From Terramyces sp. JEL0728 (lineage: Eukaryota > Chytridiomycota > Chytridiomycetes > Rhizophydiales > Terramycetaceae), in contig JADIIU010000028.1 of the NCBI GenBank assembly GCA_027603945.1, positions 62,001 to 126,000 on the forward strand: 64,000 bases of DNA, given 5' to 3'. Made by a program: the position numbers and the translations under genes. Of this stretch, positions 20,934 through 31,564 are shown piece by piece. The notes beneath the pieces were generated by a model. It ran no database searches and had not been told where the DNA came from. It worked only from the letters and a program-made list of their open reading frames with translations. How positions within the stretch are numbered: the first letter of the stretch is position 1; every line of letters starts with the position of its first letter.

Positions 20934-21846
20934 TTACAAACTCAATTGCTCAATGATCTGGCTAGACATGTCATCCAGCTCATAGAATCTCGTTTCTTCT
21001 AGTAACTCGTTTAAAACGGTTTTGTCACGGATATGAGAAATAGAGTCGGCGCCTACAATAAAATAAATAGTACCCCGCAGGTGGTTCAGGATGTGTCTGA
21101 AGTGGGTTCCGTCTCTATCAATAAAGACGGCAGAATTGTTTTTTCTGTTGAAAACCAATCTTCCCAAATATGTTCTTTTCCTACTCATCAGGTGTTGTAA
21201 TTGAGTAGTAAAAGACTGGCCGCCGACTGAAAACGTTACTAGACAATCATCGTTATTGATATAAGCTGATACCCTAGATTCCGCGGCAATCATTTTCCTC
21301 TCTTCTCTACCCACGCCAGGCGCATTGTGGTATGCAATCTAATTAAATAATAGGTACCATAGCTTGTAGGATGGCGGTAATAAATGTAGAAAAGACCGCA
21401 ACGAGAGCAGTGACAAACGCATGTCCAATTTGTTTTACTTTTTCCTTTATCGCATAGTGCTGATCCATAACACTTCCAAATTCAATGGCGTTTGCAGTCA
21501 AGTCGGTCAAAATATCAGGGACTTGCGTCGATTTCAAAAACACTGCAGAATTAATTGCGAAATTGATAATAAAGGAGGAAACGTCGAAATTTGTGAATGC
21601 TGGTTCCTGCTCCTTTAGTTTAAAGTTATCTGCGTTTGTGTATTTTGCTTTTTCGGTATAAATTGTTTCTAGGAACTCGTCTGACGATTCAGTTTCTTTC
21701 GGACCAAATTCAAATTCTTGTGGTGCGATTAGTAGTTCTGACCAGGTGTAACTGTAAGCCTTCATTTTCTGTGGTATGAGGTTTTGAGAAAAAGTTTCAA
21801 AAGCTTTTTTGAAGGGACTTTTTGCGGTGAAACAAAAACTGGGCAT
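20934..21846 (-). CDS. BTB/POZ (KCTD-type) protein with novel N-terminal region
   Basis: 297 aa. The C-terminal ~100 residues are a T1/KCTD-type BTB domain (VTFSVGGQSFTTQLQHL, RDGTHFRHILNHLRG, LLEETRFYELDDM), used for oligomerisation and often as a Cullin-3 adaptor. The N-terminal ~165 residues are unrelated to known domains I recognise and end in a hydrophobic helix (AFVTALVAVFSTFITAILQAM). The two parts are joined by removing a 19-nt intron (21339-21357); without it they look like two genes. It is convergent with PEX5, 65 bp between stops. Confidence 0.8.
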
Positions 21847-22229
21847 GTGCTTATATGGTGATGAGCATTGACAATTGGGATTAATATCGCTAGGGGTTGG
21901 CGTATTAAATTTTCATGTGAAAAAATGGTCTAGATCTACAGCTCTGAATCATGTATCCTACTCTAAGCTTGCTACGAGCCGGCTTATGGATTTACTAAAT
22001 ATGCGGGCAGTGCTGGTCTACATACGGTAGTAGAAACTGGAATTTAACGCATTTTGATAAAATATATCTTTGCGGAAAAGTGGGTTTAATCTCCTTGGTA
22101 ACTAGGCTGCGATTCAGTATTGATAATCACAAACCTCACGAAAGGGTCAGATGCTAGTATAGACGATTCAATTGATTGCATGACATTATGACGCGTAATC
22201 TTGTTCACGCCAATCAAATCTAGAATAGA
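21847..22229. other. Promoter region between divergent BTB and receptor genes
   Basis: About 380 bp with no coding signal. It carries the TGACGCGT element described for receptor 1 at its right end. Confidence 0.5.
22189..22196. promoter_or_regulatory. CRE/bZIP-like element, receptor 1
   Basis: TGACGCGT, ending 33 bp before the ATG at 22230. A divergent match to the TGACGTCA palindrome seen before the other receptor genes. Confidence 0.45.
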
Positions 22230-23688
22230 ATGAACATAAACAAATTCTCTGATGCGGCTTTTGCTATCCAATCACAGTGGCTACAAGCGGAATGCTCTGG
22301 CCCGCCAGATTTAATAGCTGGAAACACAAGAATAAGTGAAACTATTCCCTTCACATCGCTTGTGTTGAGCGGTTCAAAGATTTGCGGGCAGAGTTGGATT
22401 ATGGATTGCAGCTGTCCAGGTATTTGTGCGGCATCTTTAGATACTGAAGCTACCTTTGGGTTCTCGAGTTTCCAAGATTCTTATTTGTATCAGATACCTA
22501 GTTACGTTGACGAATGGTTATTCCCTTTTGGCGCAGCTGGGCATGGCTATTGCGTGTATGAGGGAGAGAACGAAACCAACATGGTACTACAGAATGCGGA
22601 ATTATGTTTGGATGGCATAAAGTGTACTAGAAATAGTACAGTCCAATTGTACTTTGATCAAAAGTGTATTGGAAGTTATTCAGAACACAGAGTCAATCAA
22701 ACCATACAGCAAATAGATCATAATAGCAATTTGTACAACATTTCAGCATATAAAGTCACAAAAGCTACCGAGGGAATTGTGTGGACAACTTATATTCCCA
22801 TAGTCGGAACACCGCTAAAAGAGCCAGAACCTTTATGGGTAATAGCGCTAATTATTGGACTGATATCCGTACTGCTGCTCATTGCGCATCTCTTGGTTTC
22901 AGTGGCCGAATATGTAGTTACCAGGAGATGGAAATACTTGGGATACACGATAGGCTATCTCTTTGTGATTGCTGAAAATATACTAATGTTTTTATCCGCA
23001 ATCAACGGTTTCTTTCCCACATACACCGCCAGTCCAGTCTATGGCTTGGGATCAGCATTCAATGTAGCACTAAACGGGATCTGTCTGATGGAAATTGTAT
23101 TTAAGCACAAGTACCAGCAAATTATTATTATTACCTTTCTAGTGCTCACATTTCTGTGTTTCGGGCTGCCGTTTTTATTTAACCCAGTGTTTGCTACAGA
23201 CGGAACCACTGATTTTGGGGTTTGGATTAATTACTATTACAACGGTGTCAGTTATCCTGTTTGGCAGACCTTCTGCGTCGCCTTTGATCCGGTTACAGCT
23301 GGTATTTTATCTTAATCTAGTAATCATTATATTTTTCGTTATCAGGGAAACATTATGGGAGGTGGACGATGGGATGCTCTCAGTGGCCTGCATTATGTTT
23401 AGCGACACAAAATTAGTAGTGCTGTTGGGCATAAGTGTGGTGAATTTCGGTACCAGCGTATTTCTTCAATTCGCTACTTCCTATACATTTTTTGCTAGAA
23501 ACGACAAGATTATGGTGATGCTCCAAATGGTATTTTCATTGCAGCACTCGCTCAATTCTTGCTGCACGCTGTGGTACAACCTATACTTTCCTCAAGTCCT
23601 AGTTAAAATGTTGATGCTGAAAAAGAACTTGAAAATTAAACGAACGCGGCAGCCTTTGCTTCAGTCTTCACCCATGAGGGATCAATAA
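22230..23688 (+). CDS. 7TM receptor-like paralogue 1
   Basis: 479 aa member of an eight-gene array. A ~195-residue N-terminal domain with conserved cysteines (ICGQSWIMDCSCPGICAASLD, SFQDSYLY, CLDGIKCT) precedes seven TM segments between about residues 200 and 455, then a short basic tail. TM3 carries the family motif NGICLMEIVF, TM5 has AFDP.TA, and TM6-TM7 have LQFATSYTFFARNDK and QHSLNSCCTLWY. A 19-nt intron (23302-23320) lies after TAV in TM5, a position unique to this copy; the intron site after NEW used by copies 2, 3, 5 and 7 is absent. No signal peptide. Ligand and signalling partner unknown. Confidence 0.85.
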
Positions 23689-24231
23689 GTCCCCAGAATG
23701 CCAATCGCGGTACATGTGACTTGGTAGCTGTCCAGTCAGGTTTGTGGACGGCGACTAGAGTTGGGCATATGCAATGTAATTTTGGTTAATAAAAATTTGA
23801 GTGGAAACTGCGTCACTCTTCTCAGTGATCGTCAAAAATCATAGTATTGGAACTTTATATGTGCTCATAAAACTATACCAATTAATGTATCGTTGCTGCT
23901 CTTGTAACAAGCGATCTTAGATACTATCAAATCGCAAGTTCAACATCATTGTTCAACCGCAGCCCGTACGAAAGAATAAATGGCTTTTTTCTGCTGTTTA
24001 GGCTCGCCCGCTTTGCTGGATTTTGACGTTCAGTTTCGCGTCGTGGGGATTTATAACATTTCGATGAAAACAAATTGCAAGAATTACCATGTATAATATC
24101 AGTGACAACCCAACCTTATTCTTTCGATAATCTTGAACAATAACAAATAATGATGTTTTTATCGTTTGTATTAATTTACAATGACTGGCTTGTAGAAATC
24201 AAACTGATGTCATCCTCCATTCTTTCACTAA
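23689..24231. other. Intergenic region between receptors 1 and 2
   Basis: About 540 bp, the longest gap in the receptor array. No open coding segment with family motifs was seen, so it does not hold an obvious receptor relic. Confidence 0.5.
24205..24212. promoter_or_regulatory. CRE/bZIP-like element, receptor 2
   Basis: TGATGTCA, one mismatch from TGACGTCA, ending 19 bp before the ATG at 24232. Confidence 0.5.
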
Positions 24232-25764
24232 ATGGCAACAAACAAATATGCAGATGCGCAGTATTCCATCCAATCACAGTGGCTGCATTCTTATTGTAAG
24301 AACGCGCCAGATATTATTGTTGGATCCCAAGCGGTTATGGAAACGATTCCATTCACTTTAGATTTTACTGGGGTTATTTATTGTGGGCAAGAATGTAAAA
24401 CACATATTAACGTAGGGATTGAAGACTGCAGCTATCCTGGGATCTGTTCTGCATCATTGAACACTGAGATTACGTTTGGATTCCAAAGTTTTCAAGATTC
24501 GTACTTGTATGAGATTCCTTCCACTCTATCGGACTGGCTTTTCCCAAAAACTGCCAGTGGACAAAGTTATTGTGTTGTAAAAGCAGTCAATGAGACTGAT
24601 TTGATACTAGCAGGCTCTTTGCTATGTTACAATAACATGCAATGCTCGTCAGACAGCCGATTACTCACTTTTGCTGATAGCACTTGCCAAGGAAATAGTA
24701 CAGCCTATCCGCTAACACAAAACGAGGTATCTGCCAACCTAGGAGGCGAAAACTACAATATTTCAACTTTCACGGTGACCAAAGGAACTGAGGCAATTAC
24801 ATGGACAACGTATATATCAACAACAAATACTACTTTGGAACGAGGAGAGCCACTATGGATTATCGCTCTTATTCTTGTTATACTCCCCATTCTTCTGAAT
24901 TTCTTTCACGCAGGCGTCGCTGTCAAGAAAGCAATCCAATACAAAAGCATTGCAAAAAGGACTAAATTTCTGGCGTACTTGGTCGGCTATATTTTGAATA
25001 TTCTAGAGTGTGTGGTGGTATTCATGTGTTCCATTGAAGGAACCGCTCCTGTCTGGATGGCAGATTTGTTTTATGGTTTAGATTCAGGATTCACTGCTTT
25101 CTTGAACGGGGTTTGCTTGATGGAAATAGTATTTCGTGCTACGTGGCAAAGGGTTTGTATTAGCATTACCCTTGTCGCTGTTTACGTTATTTTTGGTTGG
25201 CCGTACTTGTTTGATTGGGTATTTGGAAGCGATTATGCGACACCGACCGGTATATGGATGAATTATTATTTCAACAGCTACAGTTATCCAATTTGGCAAA
25301 TCATTTGTTTCTTTTTTGACCCGTTCACTGCTGGCACCATTATCTTTCACATAATCAAAAGTTCCATGACTTCATTCGAAGACAAGTTCCTGCAGTTGGT
25401 GTTTATAATGTTCAATGATGTGTACTTGATTATCTTGGCTAGTATCAGTTTGATCAACTTTGCCACGAGTGTTTGGATTCAGCTAGCTACAACTTACTCC
25501 CTATTCGCTCAAAATGACAAGATCATGCAAGTCTACCAAGTGATGTTTTCTTTGCAACACACTATCAATTCGTGCTGCACCATTTGGTATTGCTTGTATT
25601 TCCCTCAAGTGTTGACAAGAATGCAAGCACTGAAAACAAAGATCAAAACCAAAAAATCATTCAAATCCGCACCAGGGAAATCTAGGGCTACCGACTCGAA
25701 AGTTTCCAAAGTTACTGAACCCAGCTCGAAAATAACTAATCCCAGCGGAGAAAGTCGCCAATAA
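24232..25764 (+). CDS. 7TM receptor-like paralogue 2
   Basis: 503 aa. The intron 24395-24415 (21 nt) is in phase and has no stop, so unspliced message would simply gain seven residues; splicing joins CGQE to WIEDCSYPG, the family consensus. TM3 (NGVCLMEIVF), TM5 (FFDPFTAGTIIF) and TM7 (QHTINSCCTIWY) motifs are intact. The cytosolic tail is longer than in copy 1 (~55 residues), rich in Lys and Ser (KTKKSFKSAPGKSRATD), a possible phosphorylation region. Confidence 0.87.
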   Translation: MATNKYADAQYSIQSQWLHSYCKNAPDIIVGSQAVMETIPFTLDFTGVIYCGQECKTHINVGIEDCSYPGICSASLNTEITFGFQSFQDSYLYEIPSTLSDWLFPKTASGQSYCVVKAVNETDLILAGSLLCYNNMQCSSDSRLLTFADSTCQGNSTAYPLTQNEVSANLGGENYNISTFTVTKGTEAITWTTYISTTNTTLERGEPLWIIALILVILPILLNFFHAGVAVKKAIQYKSIAKRTKFLAYLVGYILNILECVVVFMCSIEGTAPVWMADLFYGLDSGFTAFLNGVCLMEIVFRATWQRVCISITLVAVYVIFGWPYLFDWVFGSDYATPTGIWMNYYFNSYSYPIWQIICFFFDPFTAGTIIFHIIKSSMTSFEDKFLQLVFIMFNDVYLIILASISLINFATSVWIQLATTYSLFAQNDKIMQVYQVMFSLQHTINSCCTIWYCLYFPQVLTRMQALKTKIKTKKSFKSAPGKSRATDSKVSKVTEPSSKITNPSGESRQ

Positions 25765-25985
25765 TTATTATTTACCTGGCTTGCATAATAAACCAAATAT
25801 TAATCGTATTGATAAGTTTCCTCTCACTGTTATCAGCATCGTGCTCATTAACGCGGAACGCTTTCAGTGTGCTTAACCATCAATATTCCCGTTAATTGGT
25901 TCACACAAAGAATAATTGGCGCATTATATCTCAACCCTCGCCAAAATTGTACAATAGGATCCACATCTGCTTGTTTCTGTGGTGC

Positions 25986-25993
25986 TGACATCA
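25986..25993. promoter_or_regulatory. CRE/bZIP-like element, receptor 3
   Basis: TGACATCA, one mismatch from TGACGTCA, ending 27 bp before the ATG at 26021. Confidence 0.5.
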
Positions 25994-26020
25994 TCCCATA
26001 TTCCTTACTAATTTATTGCC

Positions 26021-27509
26021 ATGTCAGAAAACAGAAACGCAGATGCATTATTTTCAATTCAGTCGCAGTGGTTGCTTGGCGAATGTTCAGGTCCTCCAGA
26101 TATCATCGTCGGCTCTAAAGATGTGCTTGGAACTGTACCGTTTTCCTCGCTTGTTTCGTCAGGCACAGGGTATTGCGGAAGCGAATGTAAATAATACTAA
26201 GTTAGGGTTGATAGACTGTAGCCATCCCGGTATTTGCGCAGCGTCTCTGGATTTGGAAATAACATACGGTTACAAAAGCTTTCAGGATTCATACCTGTAC
26301 TTTATACCTGAATCACCGTCAAGCTGGCTATTCCCTGTTGGAAGTAGTGGGCAAACGTACTGCCAAATTTCAAATATTAATGAAACAGATTTGATCCTAC
26401 CTGGATCTCCTGTTTGCTACAACAACTTTCAATGTGCTACAAAGTCAGAGATACGATATTTTTCAAACTCTGAATGCAAAGGGAATTATACCACCTATTC
26501 ACCAACAGGACCGACGATTAATCTACAGACCGATATAGCTCTGTATAACCTGACATTTTTTAGCATAACCACCGCTAGTGAAAAAGTGGTTTGGACAACT
26601 TACATCACTCCGTTCTACACCACACTAAAAGCCCCGGAATTGCTATGGGTGGTAGCGCTTGTACTAATCGGGTTTTCAATGCTCCTTAACGCATACCATG
26701 TTTTCAGAGCCGGGATCCTGATGGTGCAGCACAGTCACACTATCAGATTGAAATATTTTGCGTATTTCTTTGCATTTGTCCTAAATATAGTTGAAAATAT
26801 ATTGGGATTCCTTACTAACGCGCAGGGTACTGTGAATGGTGGATATTTTAATCTCATTTATGGCATTGATTCTGGATTTACTGTTGCCTTGAATGGAATC
26901 TGTCTTATGGAAATAGTGTTCCAAAAGCGATGGCAAAGAGGAATTATCTCGATTTTGTTGATTGCTATCTACATTATGTTTGGGCTGCCATATGTATTGG
27001 ACTTGATCTATTTAAATGACTATGAGTCAGCCCTGGGAATTTGGATGAATACTTACTTTAACAGCATCAGCTTTCCGGTGTGGCAAATATTCTGCTATGC
27101 ATTTGATCCAATAACTGCAGGCATAATAATTTTCTACATCATTCAGCAATCATTGCATGAATTGGATGACAACATATTTTCATTGCTCTACATCATGTTC
27201 AATGATCTGCAGCTTGTCTGCTTGTCCTTTATTAGTTTATTGAACGTGGTATGCAGCATCTTTTTGCAGCTAGCAACGACGTACACGTTGTTCGCGGGGA
27301 ATGACAAGCAAATGCAACTGTACCAGGTGGTCTTTTCGGTGCAGCATTCAATCAACTCGTGCTGCACTTTATGGTATTGCACCTACTTTCCAACGGTGCT
27401 AAGGAAAATGAAAGCGCTGAAAAAGTCAATTAGAACTAGGGGAACTGTAAGAACGGATAAATTCAAAAGTTTCAAAGATTCTCTCACTACCCAAAAAATG
27501 GAAAAATAA
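26021..27509 (+). CDS. 7TM receptor-like paralogue 3
   Basis: 489 aa, started at ATG 26021 (MSENRNADALFSIQSQWL), which matches the N-terminus of the other copies. A 19-nt intron (26187-26205) follows CGSEW; read through, the frame closes at once, which is why the N-terminus is easily missed. Conserved blocks: DCSHPGICAASLDLE, NGICLMEIVF, AFDPITAGIIIFYII, QLATTYTLFAGNDK, QHSINSCCTLWY. N-glycosylation sites are frequent in the N-terminal domain. Confidence 0.87.
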
Positions 27510-27688
27510 CTACAAGTCTAAATATGGTAATAATTTTGTAATAAACATTTTGCTAGACTTTTTTCTAACCATCTTGAATTGAATTGAACGAAATTCAAGA
27601 CATTCTATGGAAACCTGACAAGCGCTTTACTTTTAAATCCATAATTTTTTCAAGGAAAATTTGAACTTTTTAGCACTATCAGTTTAGT

Positions 27689-27696
27689 TCACGTCA
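27689..27696. promoter_or_regulatory. CRE/bZIP-like element, receptor 4
   Basis: TCACGTCA, one mismatch from TGACGTCA, ending 17 bp before the ATG at 27714. Confidence 0.5.
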
Positions 27697-27713
27697 TCTA
27701 CGATACGTTTTTC

Positions 27714-29156
27714 ATGTCTTTGATCGAAAATGCCGATGCTTCTTTTGCTATTCAATCACAGTGGCTTAATTCAGAATGCAAATCGCCACCAGATATTATC
27801 ATTGGCTCCACAGATGTATTTGGAACGATCCCTTTTGGCTCTCTCGTAGTCTCTGGTCCAGGGTATTGTGGAAATGAGTGGATCAAGGATTGTACCTATC
27901 CAGGGATCTGCATGGCTTCTTTGGACGTTGAATTGACAAATGGATTCACCAGTTTCCAGACATCGTATTTGTATGATATTCCCAAAACTCCTGATGGATG
28001 GCACTATCCAATCGGCGCGAAAGGATATTCGTATTGCCAACTTACTTTTGCAAATGAAACAAATCTTATTCTTGCTGGCTCTCCAATTTGTTACAACAGC
28101 TTTCGCTGTATCCCTCCTGCCCAATTGCTGCATTTCAATGATTCTGACTGCTACACCATAGACCAGGCTATCGCACTTGATGATTCTCTCTATAGCTGGC
28201 AAGTTGGAGCGGCGACTTACAATCTCTCCCTCTTCACAGTGAAAGATGCAACAGAAGGTGTGGTCTGGACTACCTATATAACAACAAATTCAACACCTTT
28301 AGAACAAGGCGAACGGTTGTGGGTCTTTGCTCTGTTTATTATGATAGTTTCTCTTGTAGTTACATTGGTTCATACAATAATTGCAGGGGTTTTAATGTAC
28401 AAGCACAAGGCAACCAGGAAAATCATTTACGCAGTATATTTCGTTGGCTTTCTATTGAATATGTGCGACAATGTTACTTCCTTTTTAGCTTACGCGGACG
28501 GCTGGTTCAATTCTGGCTACAACGGAATCCTATATGGGCTTGATTCGGGGATAAACTTTGCTTTGAATGGGATGTGTTTGATGGAGATAGTATTTCACAA
28601 ACCTTGGCAGAGAGTCTTGATCATTGCTACGCTGCTGGTTCTATATGGAATGTTTGGCGTACCATATCTGTTTTACATGCTATTTGAAAACGATTACACC
28701 AGTAATTTTGGATTATGGATTAATGGATATTTCAACAGTATTGGATTTCCTGGATGGCAAATGGTGGCTATGGCATTTGATCCCATCACTGCAGCAATCA
28801 TCATCATTTTCATCATTAGAACTTGCCTGTCGGAAATGAAAAACAACTTGATCCCCCTATTGCGCGTACTATGCACTGACTCTCAATTAATTTTTCTAGC
28901 TTCTGTCAGTGTCTTTAATTTCTGTGTCTGCTGTTTCCTGGAGCTTGCAACTACGTATACTTTCTTTGCTCAGAATGACAAGATGATGAATGTTTACCAA
29001 GTAATTGCTTCTGTCCAGCATTCGATTAGCTCTTGCTGCACGCTTTGGTTCTGGACGTATTTCCCGCGTTTGCTGAATCAAATGAAAACTCTAAAGAAAT
29101 CAAGTCAGGCGAAACGCTCTGATGATACCAGAAAGGGAAAAGCACCAAAGAACTAA
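27714..29156 (+). CDS. 7TM receptor-like paralogue 4 (intronless)
   Basis: 480 aa in one exon. The junction CGNEWIKDCTYPG, which carries an intron in copies 2, 3, 5 and 7, is uninterrupted here. TM3 motif NGMCLMEIVF; TM6-TM7 LELATTYTFFAQNDK and QHSISSCCTLWF. The TM5 region AFDPITAAIIIIFII is conserved. The tail is short and basic (KSSQAKRSDDTRKGK). It is followed by the decayed copy at 29.6 kb. Confidence 0.87.
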   Translation: MSLIENADASFAIQSQWLNSECKSPPDIIIGSTDVFGTIPFGSLVVSGPGYCGNEWIKDCTYPGICMASLDVELTNGFTSFQTSYLYDIPKTPDGWHYPIGAKGYSYCQLTFANETNLILAGSPICYNSFRCIPPAQLLHFNDSDCYTIDQAIALDDSLYSWQVGAATYNLSLFTVKDATEGVVWTTYITTNSTPLEQGERLWVFALFIMIVSLVVTLVHTIIAGVLMYKHKATRKIIYAVYFVGFLLNMCDNVTSFLAYADGWFNSGYNGILYGLDSGINFALNGMCLMEIVFHKPWQRVLIIATLLVLYGMFGVPYLFYMLFENDYTSNFGLWINGYFNSIGFPGWQMVAMAFDPITAAIIIIFIIRTCLSEMKNNLIPLLRVLCTDSQLIFLASVSVFNFCVCCFLELATTYTFFAQNDKMMNVYQVIASVQHSISSCCTLWFWTYFPRLLNQMKTLKKSSQAKRSDDTRKGKAPKN

Positions 29157-29631
29157 AGGTTCTTACCATGGAAAAATAATCAGAGATGGTTGCGCAAGAA
29201 ATTATCAATGAAAGGAATATTCCATGGAAAATAAACTAGTTTGCAAGCGTATTATAACTGCAATAGTCTTTTTTGAAATAGTTATCGGAATCCTCACCTG
29301 AACTTTACAATCGAGAAATTTCTGATAATCAATTTGAACTTTTAAACTAAAGAGCGAGTAATATCCTTGGTCAGTTGGTGCAACTGAGAGGCAGATTTCT
29401 TGATCTTTCCATAACCCAAATATCGTCCCAACAATATAATTCTTGCTTTTTCGGTTTACCAAAAAGTGAAAAAAATTACGAGGTGAATTACACACGAATA
29501 CTAATTAACGAGAAATATATATTGGCGAGCGATACTAAATGTATGGGAAGCATAGTCTGGTGATTTCTCAATTTCTTTTCAAAGATATTTTCAATTTCCT
29601 GGCAAAACTCTTGTAGTAACGAATAGCTAGT
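29157..29631. other. Non-coding gap before the receptor relic
   Basis: About 475 bp with no readable family motif. It may include eroded 5' parts of the pseudogene that follows; no TGACGTCA-like element was seen. Confidence 0.4.
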
Positions 29632-29929
29632 AGATTGCAGTCATTCTGGAATATGTTTTGCATCTATGGATTTAGATTTGACTTTTGGTTACACTGGATT
29701 CCAAGATCCATATTTGTTTAATGTATACTTGGGTACATTAACAGCGTTTTTAGCTTGTGTTAATAGTTTGCTTGACTCTGGAATTAGCGATATGATATTT
29801 GGGATCGATTCTGGATTTAATATTGCACTGAATGAGAGCTGTCTTGTGGAAATTGTGTTCAAGGAGCAGTGGTGTGATTTCCGTCAGAGACTCAGAAGCT
29901 ATAGGAAACCGTGTTTTAGATCTGCTTAA
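29632..29929 (+). pseudogene. Internally deleted relic of a 7TM receptor paralogue
   Basis: Begins abruptly with the N-domain block DCSHSGICFASMDLDLTFGY and GFQDPYLF, then jumps to the TM2/TM3 region (MIFGIDSGFNIALNESCL, VEIVFKEQW) and ends at a stop about 15 residues later. The start, half of the N-domain, TM1 and TM4-TM7 are missing, so some 800-1,000 bp have been lost internally and distally. NESCLVEIVF shows substitutions at the usually invariant NGxCLMEIVF. Clearly a decayed gene rather than a functional short form. Confidence 0.8.
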
Positions 29930-29982
29930 TAAATATCCCGTCTGTATTAAATTCATATCTAAAAAGGATGACTAGAAAAATT

Positions 29983-29990
29983 TGACGTCA
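29983..29990. promoter_or_regulatory. CRE/bZIP-like element, receptor 5
   Basis: Perfect palindrome TGACGTCA ending 12 bp before the ATG at 30003. Confidence 0.55.
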
Positions 29991-30002
29991 CCACCTTTGA
30001 AA

Positions 30003-31467
30003 ATGTCGGTGAATGAAGCACTCTACGCTATTCAGTCGCAATGGCTTCATTCAGATTGCTCCAGTGCCCCGGATGTCGTAATAGGCACGGTCGATATCTA
30101 TGACACGATTCCATACAGTGACATTGTAATGTCAGGACCAGGATATTGCGGCAACGAATGGCAAGACGAATAATAACCGTAGGATCCACGATTGCGCATA
30201 CCCTGGCATATGTGCTGCATCGTTAGACCGGGATATGTCGTTTGGGTATCAAAGTTTTCAAACATCTTTTTTGTACAAAATGCCAAATTCACCCGCAGAT
30301 TGGGTGTTTCCAAAAGATGCCAAAGGAAAAACATACTGCCAGATATCAAAGGTGAATGAGACTGATCTGTTGCTCGCGGGATCCTCGATATGCCTCAACA
30401 ACTTCACGTGTACATCCAACACACAGTTACTGTACTACAATGATTCCACTTGTACCGGAGTTCCAAATTACATTTCTAACGGTGAAGCTGTTTCATTTGA
30501 ACTAAATCAGATTGATTACAACTTTACATTATTCACGGTGACATCTGCAACAGAGTCAGTGGTTTGGACAACATACATAACTCCAAACTATACACCACTT
30601 ACGGCACCAGAACCCTTATGGATAGCCATATTAATATTACTAGTTTTATCGCTTATAGTGAATGCCATACATATTGGGAAAACGGTTCATTTAGTTTATA
30701 ACGCGAAAACATTCAAAAAGGTAATGTATGCGGCATACTTGCTTGGATTTATCTTGACAATTGGCGATAATATTACCTCCTTTTTATCTTATGCACAGGG
30801 ATCGATTAATGCAGGATATAACGATTTGTTATACGGAATTGATTCTGGATTCAATCTTGCTCTAAACTGCTTATGTTTGATGGAAATTGTATTCCACAAA
30901 AAATCACACCGCATAATCTTATCCTCCTTGTTGGTCTTGATTTACGTTTTGTTTGCATTTCCATATATTTTTGCATTGGTATTTCAAAACGACGAGGTAA
31001 CAGATTTTGGGACATGGCTAAACATTTATTTCGATACAATCAGTTTTCCAGTTTGGCAAATTTTCTACTTTGCGTTTAATATTATTACTGCATCAACAAT
31101 CATATTTTATATCATCCGCATTTGTATGTTTGAATTTGATATGACGGTTCTGTCTCTGCTGTATTTGATGTTTGATGATATACAATTGATTCTTTTAGCC
31201 GGAGTTAGCTTGCTGAATTTTTCTACCAGTATAGTTTTGCAGCTGGCGACGACTTATACCTTTTTCGCTCAGAATGACAAGGTAATGCAAGTCTACCAGG
31301 TCTTATTCTCTGTTCAGCACTCGATCAATGTATGCTGCACCTTGTGGTATTCAACTTATTTCCCACAGGTTCTTACCCGCATGAAATTGGTTAGAAAATC
31401 AATCCGGTCGCAGTCAAAACTATTTACCAACAAGGATTCAACAGTCTGCACAACAAAAAAAATGTAA
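30003..31467 (+). CDS. 7TM receptor-like paralogue 5 with a GC-AG intron
   Basis: 480 aa. The 22-nt intron 30161-30182 starts GCAAGA rather than GT and ends CGTAG; splicing joins CGNEW to IHDCAYPG, matching the family exactly. TM3 reads NCLCLMEIVF (N-C instead of N-G), TM5 reads AFNIITASTIIFYII (DP replaced by NI), the most divergent TM5 of the array. TM6-TM7 LQLATTYTFFAQNDK and QHSINVCCTLWY are standard. Confidence 0.85.
30161..30182 (+). other. 22-nt GC...AG mini-intron
   Basis: Located at the same codon position as the GT...AG introns of receptors 2, 3 and 7. Contains TAATAAC before the CGTAG acceptor. Without removal the frame hits stops immediately. Confidence 0.8.
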
Positions 31468-31527
31468 TAAAATATTCAGCAAGTAAATAATCAGAAATAT
31501 CAAAGAAGTTTTATTGTAGCTATGAAA

Positions 31528-31535
31528 TGACGTGT
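31528..31535. promoter_or_regulatory. CRE/bZIP-like element, receptor 6
   Basis: TGACGTGT, retaining the TGACGT half, ending 29 bp before the ATG at 31565. Confidence 0.5.
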
Positions 31536-31564
31536 CCTACTTTTCCTATCTTACCAGCACATAA

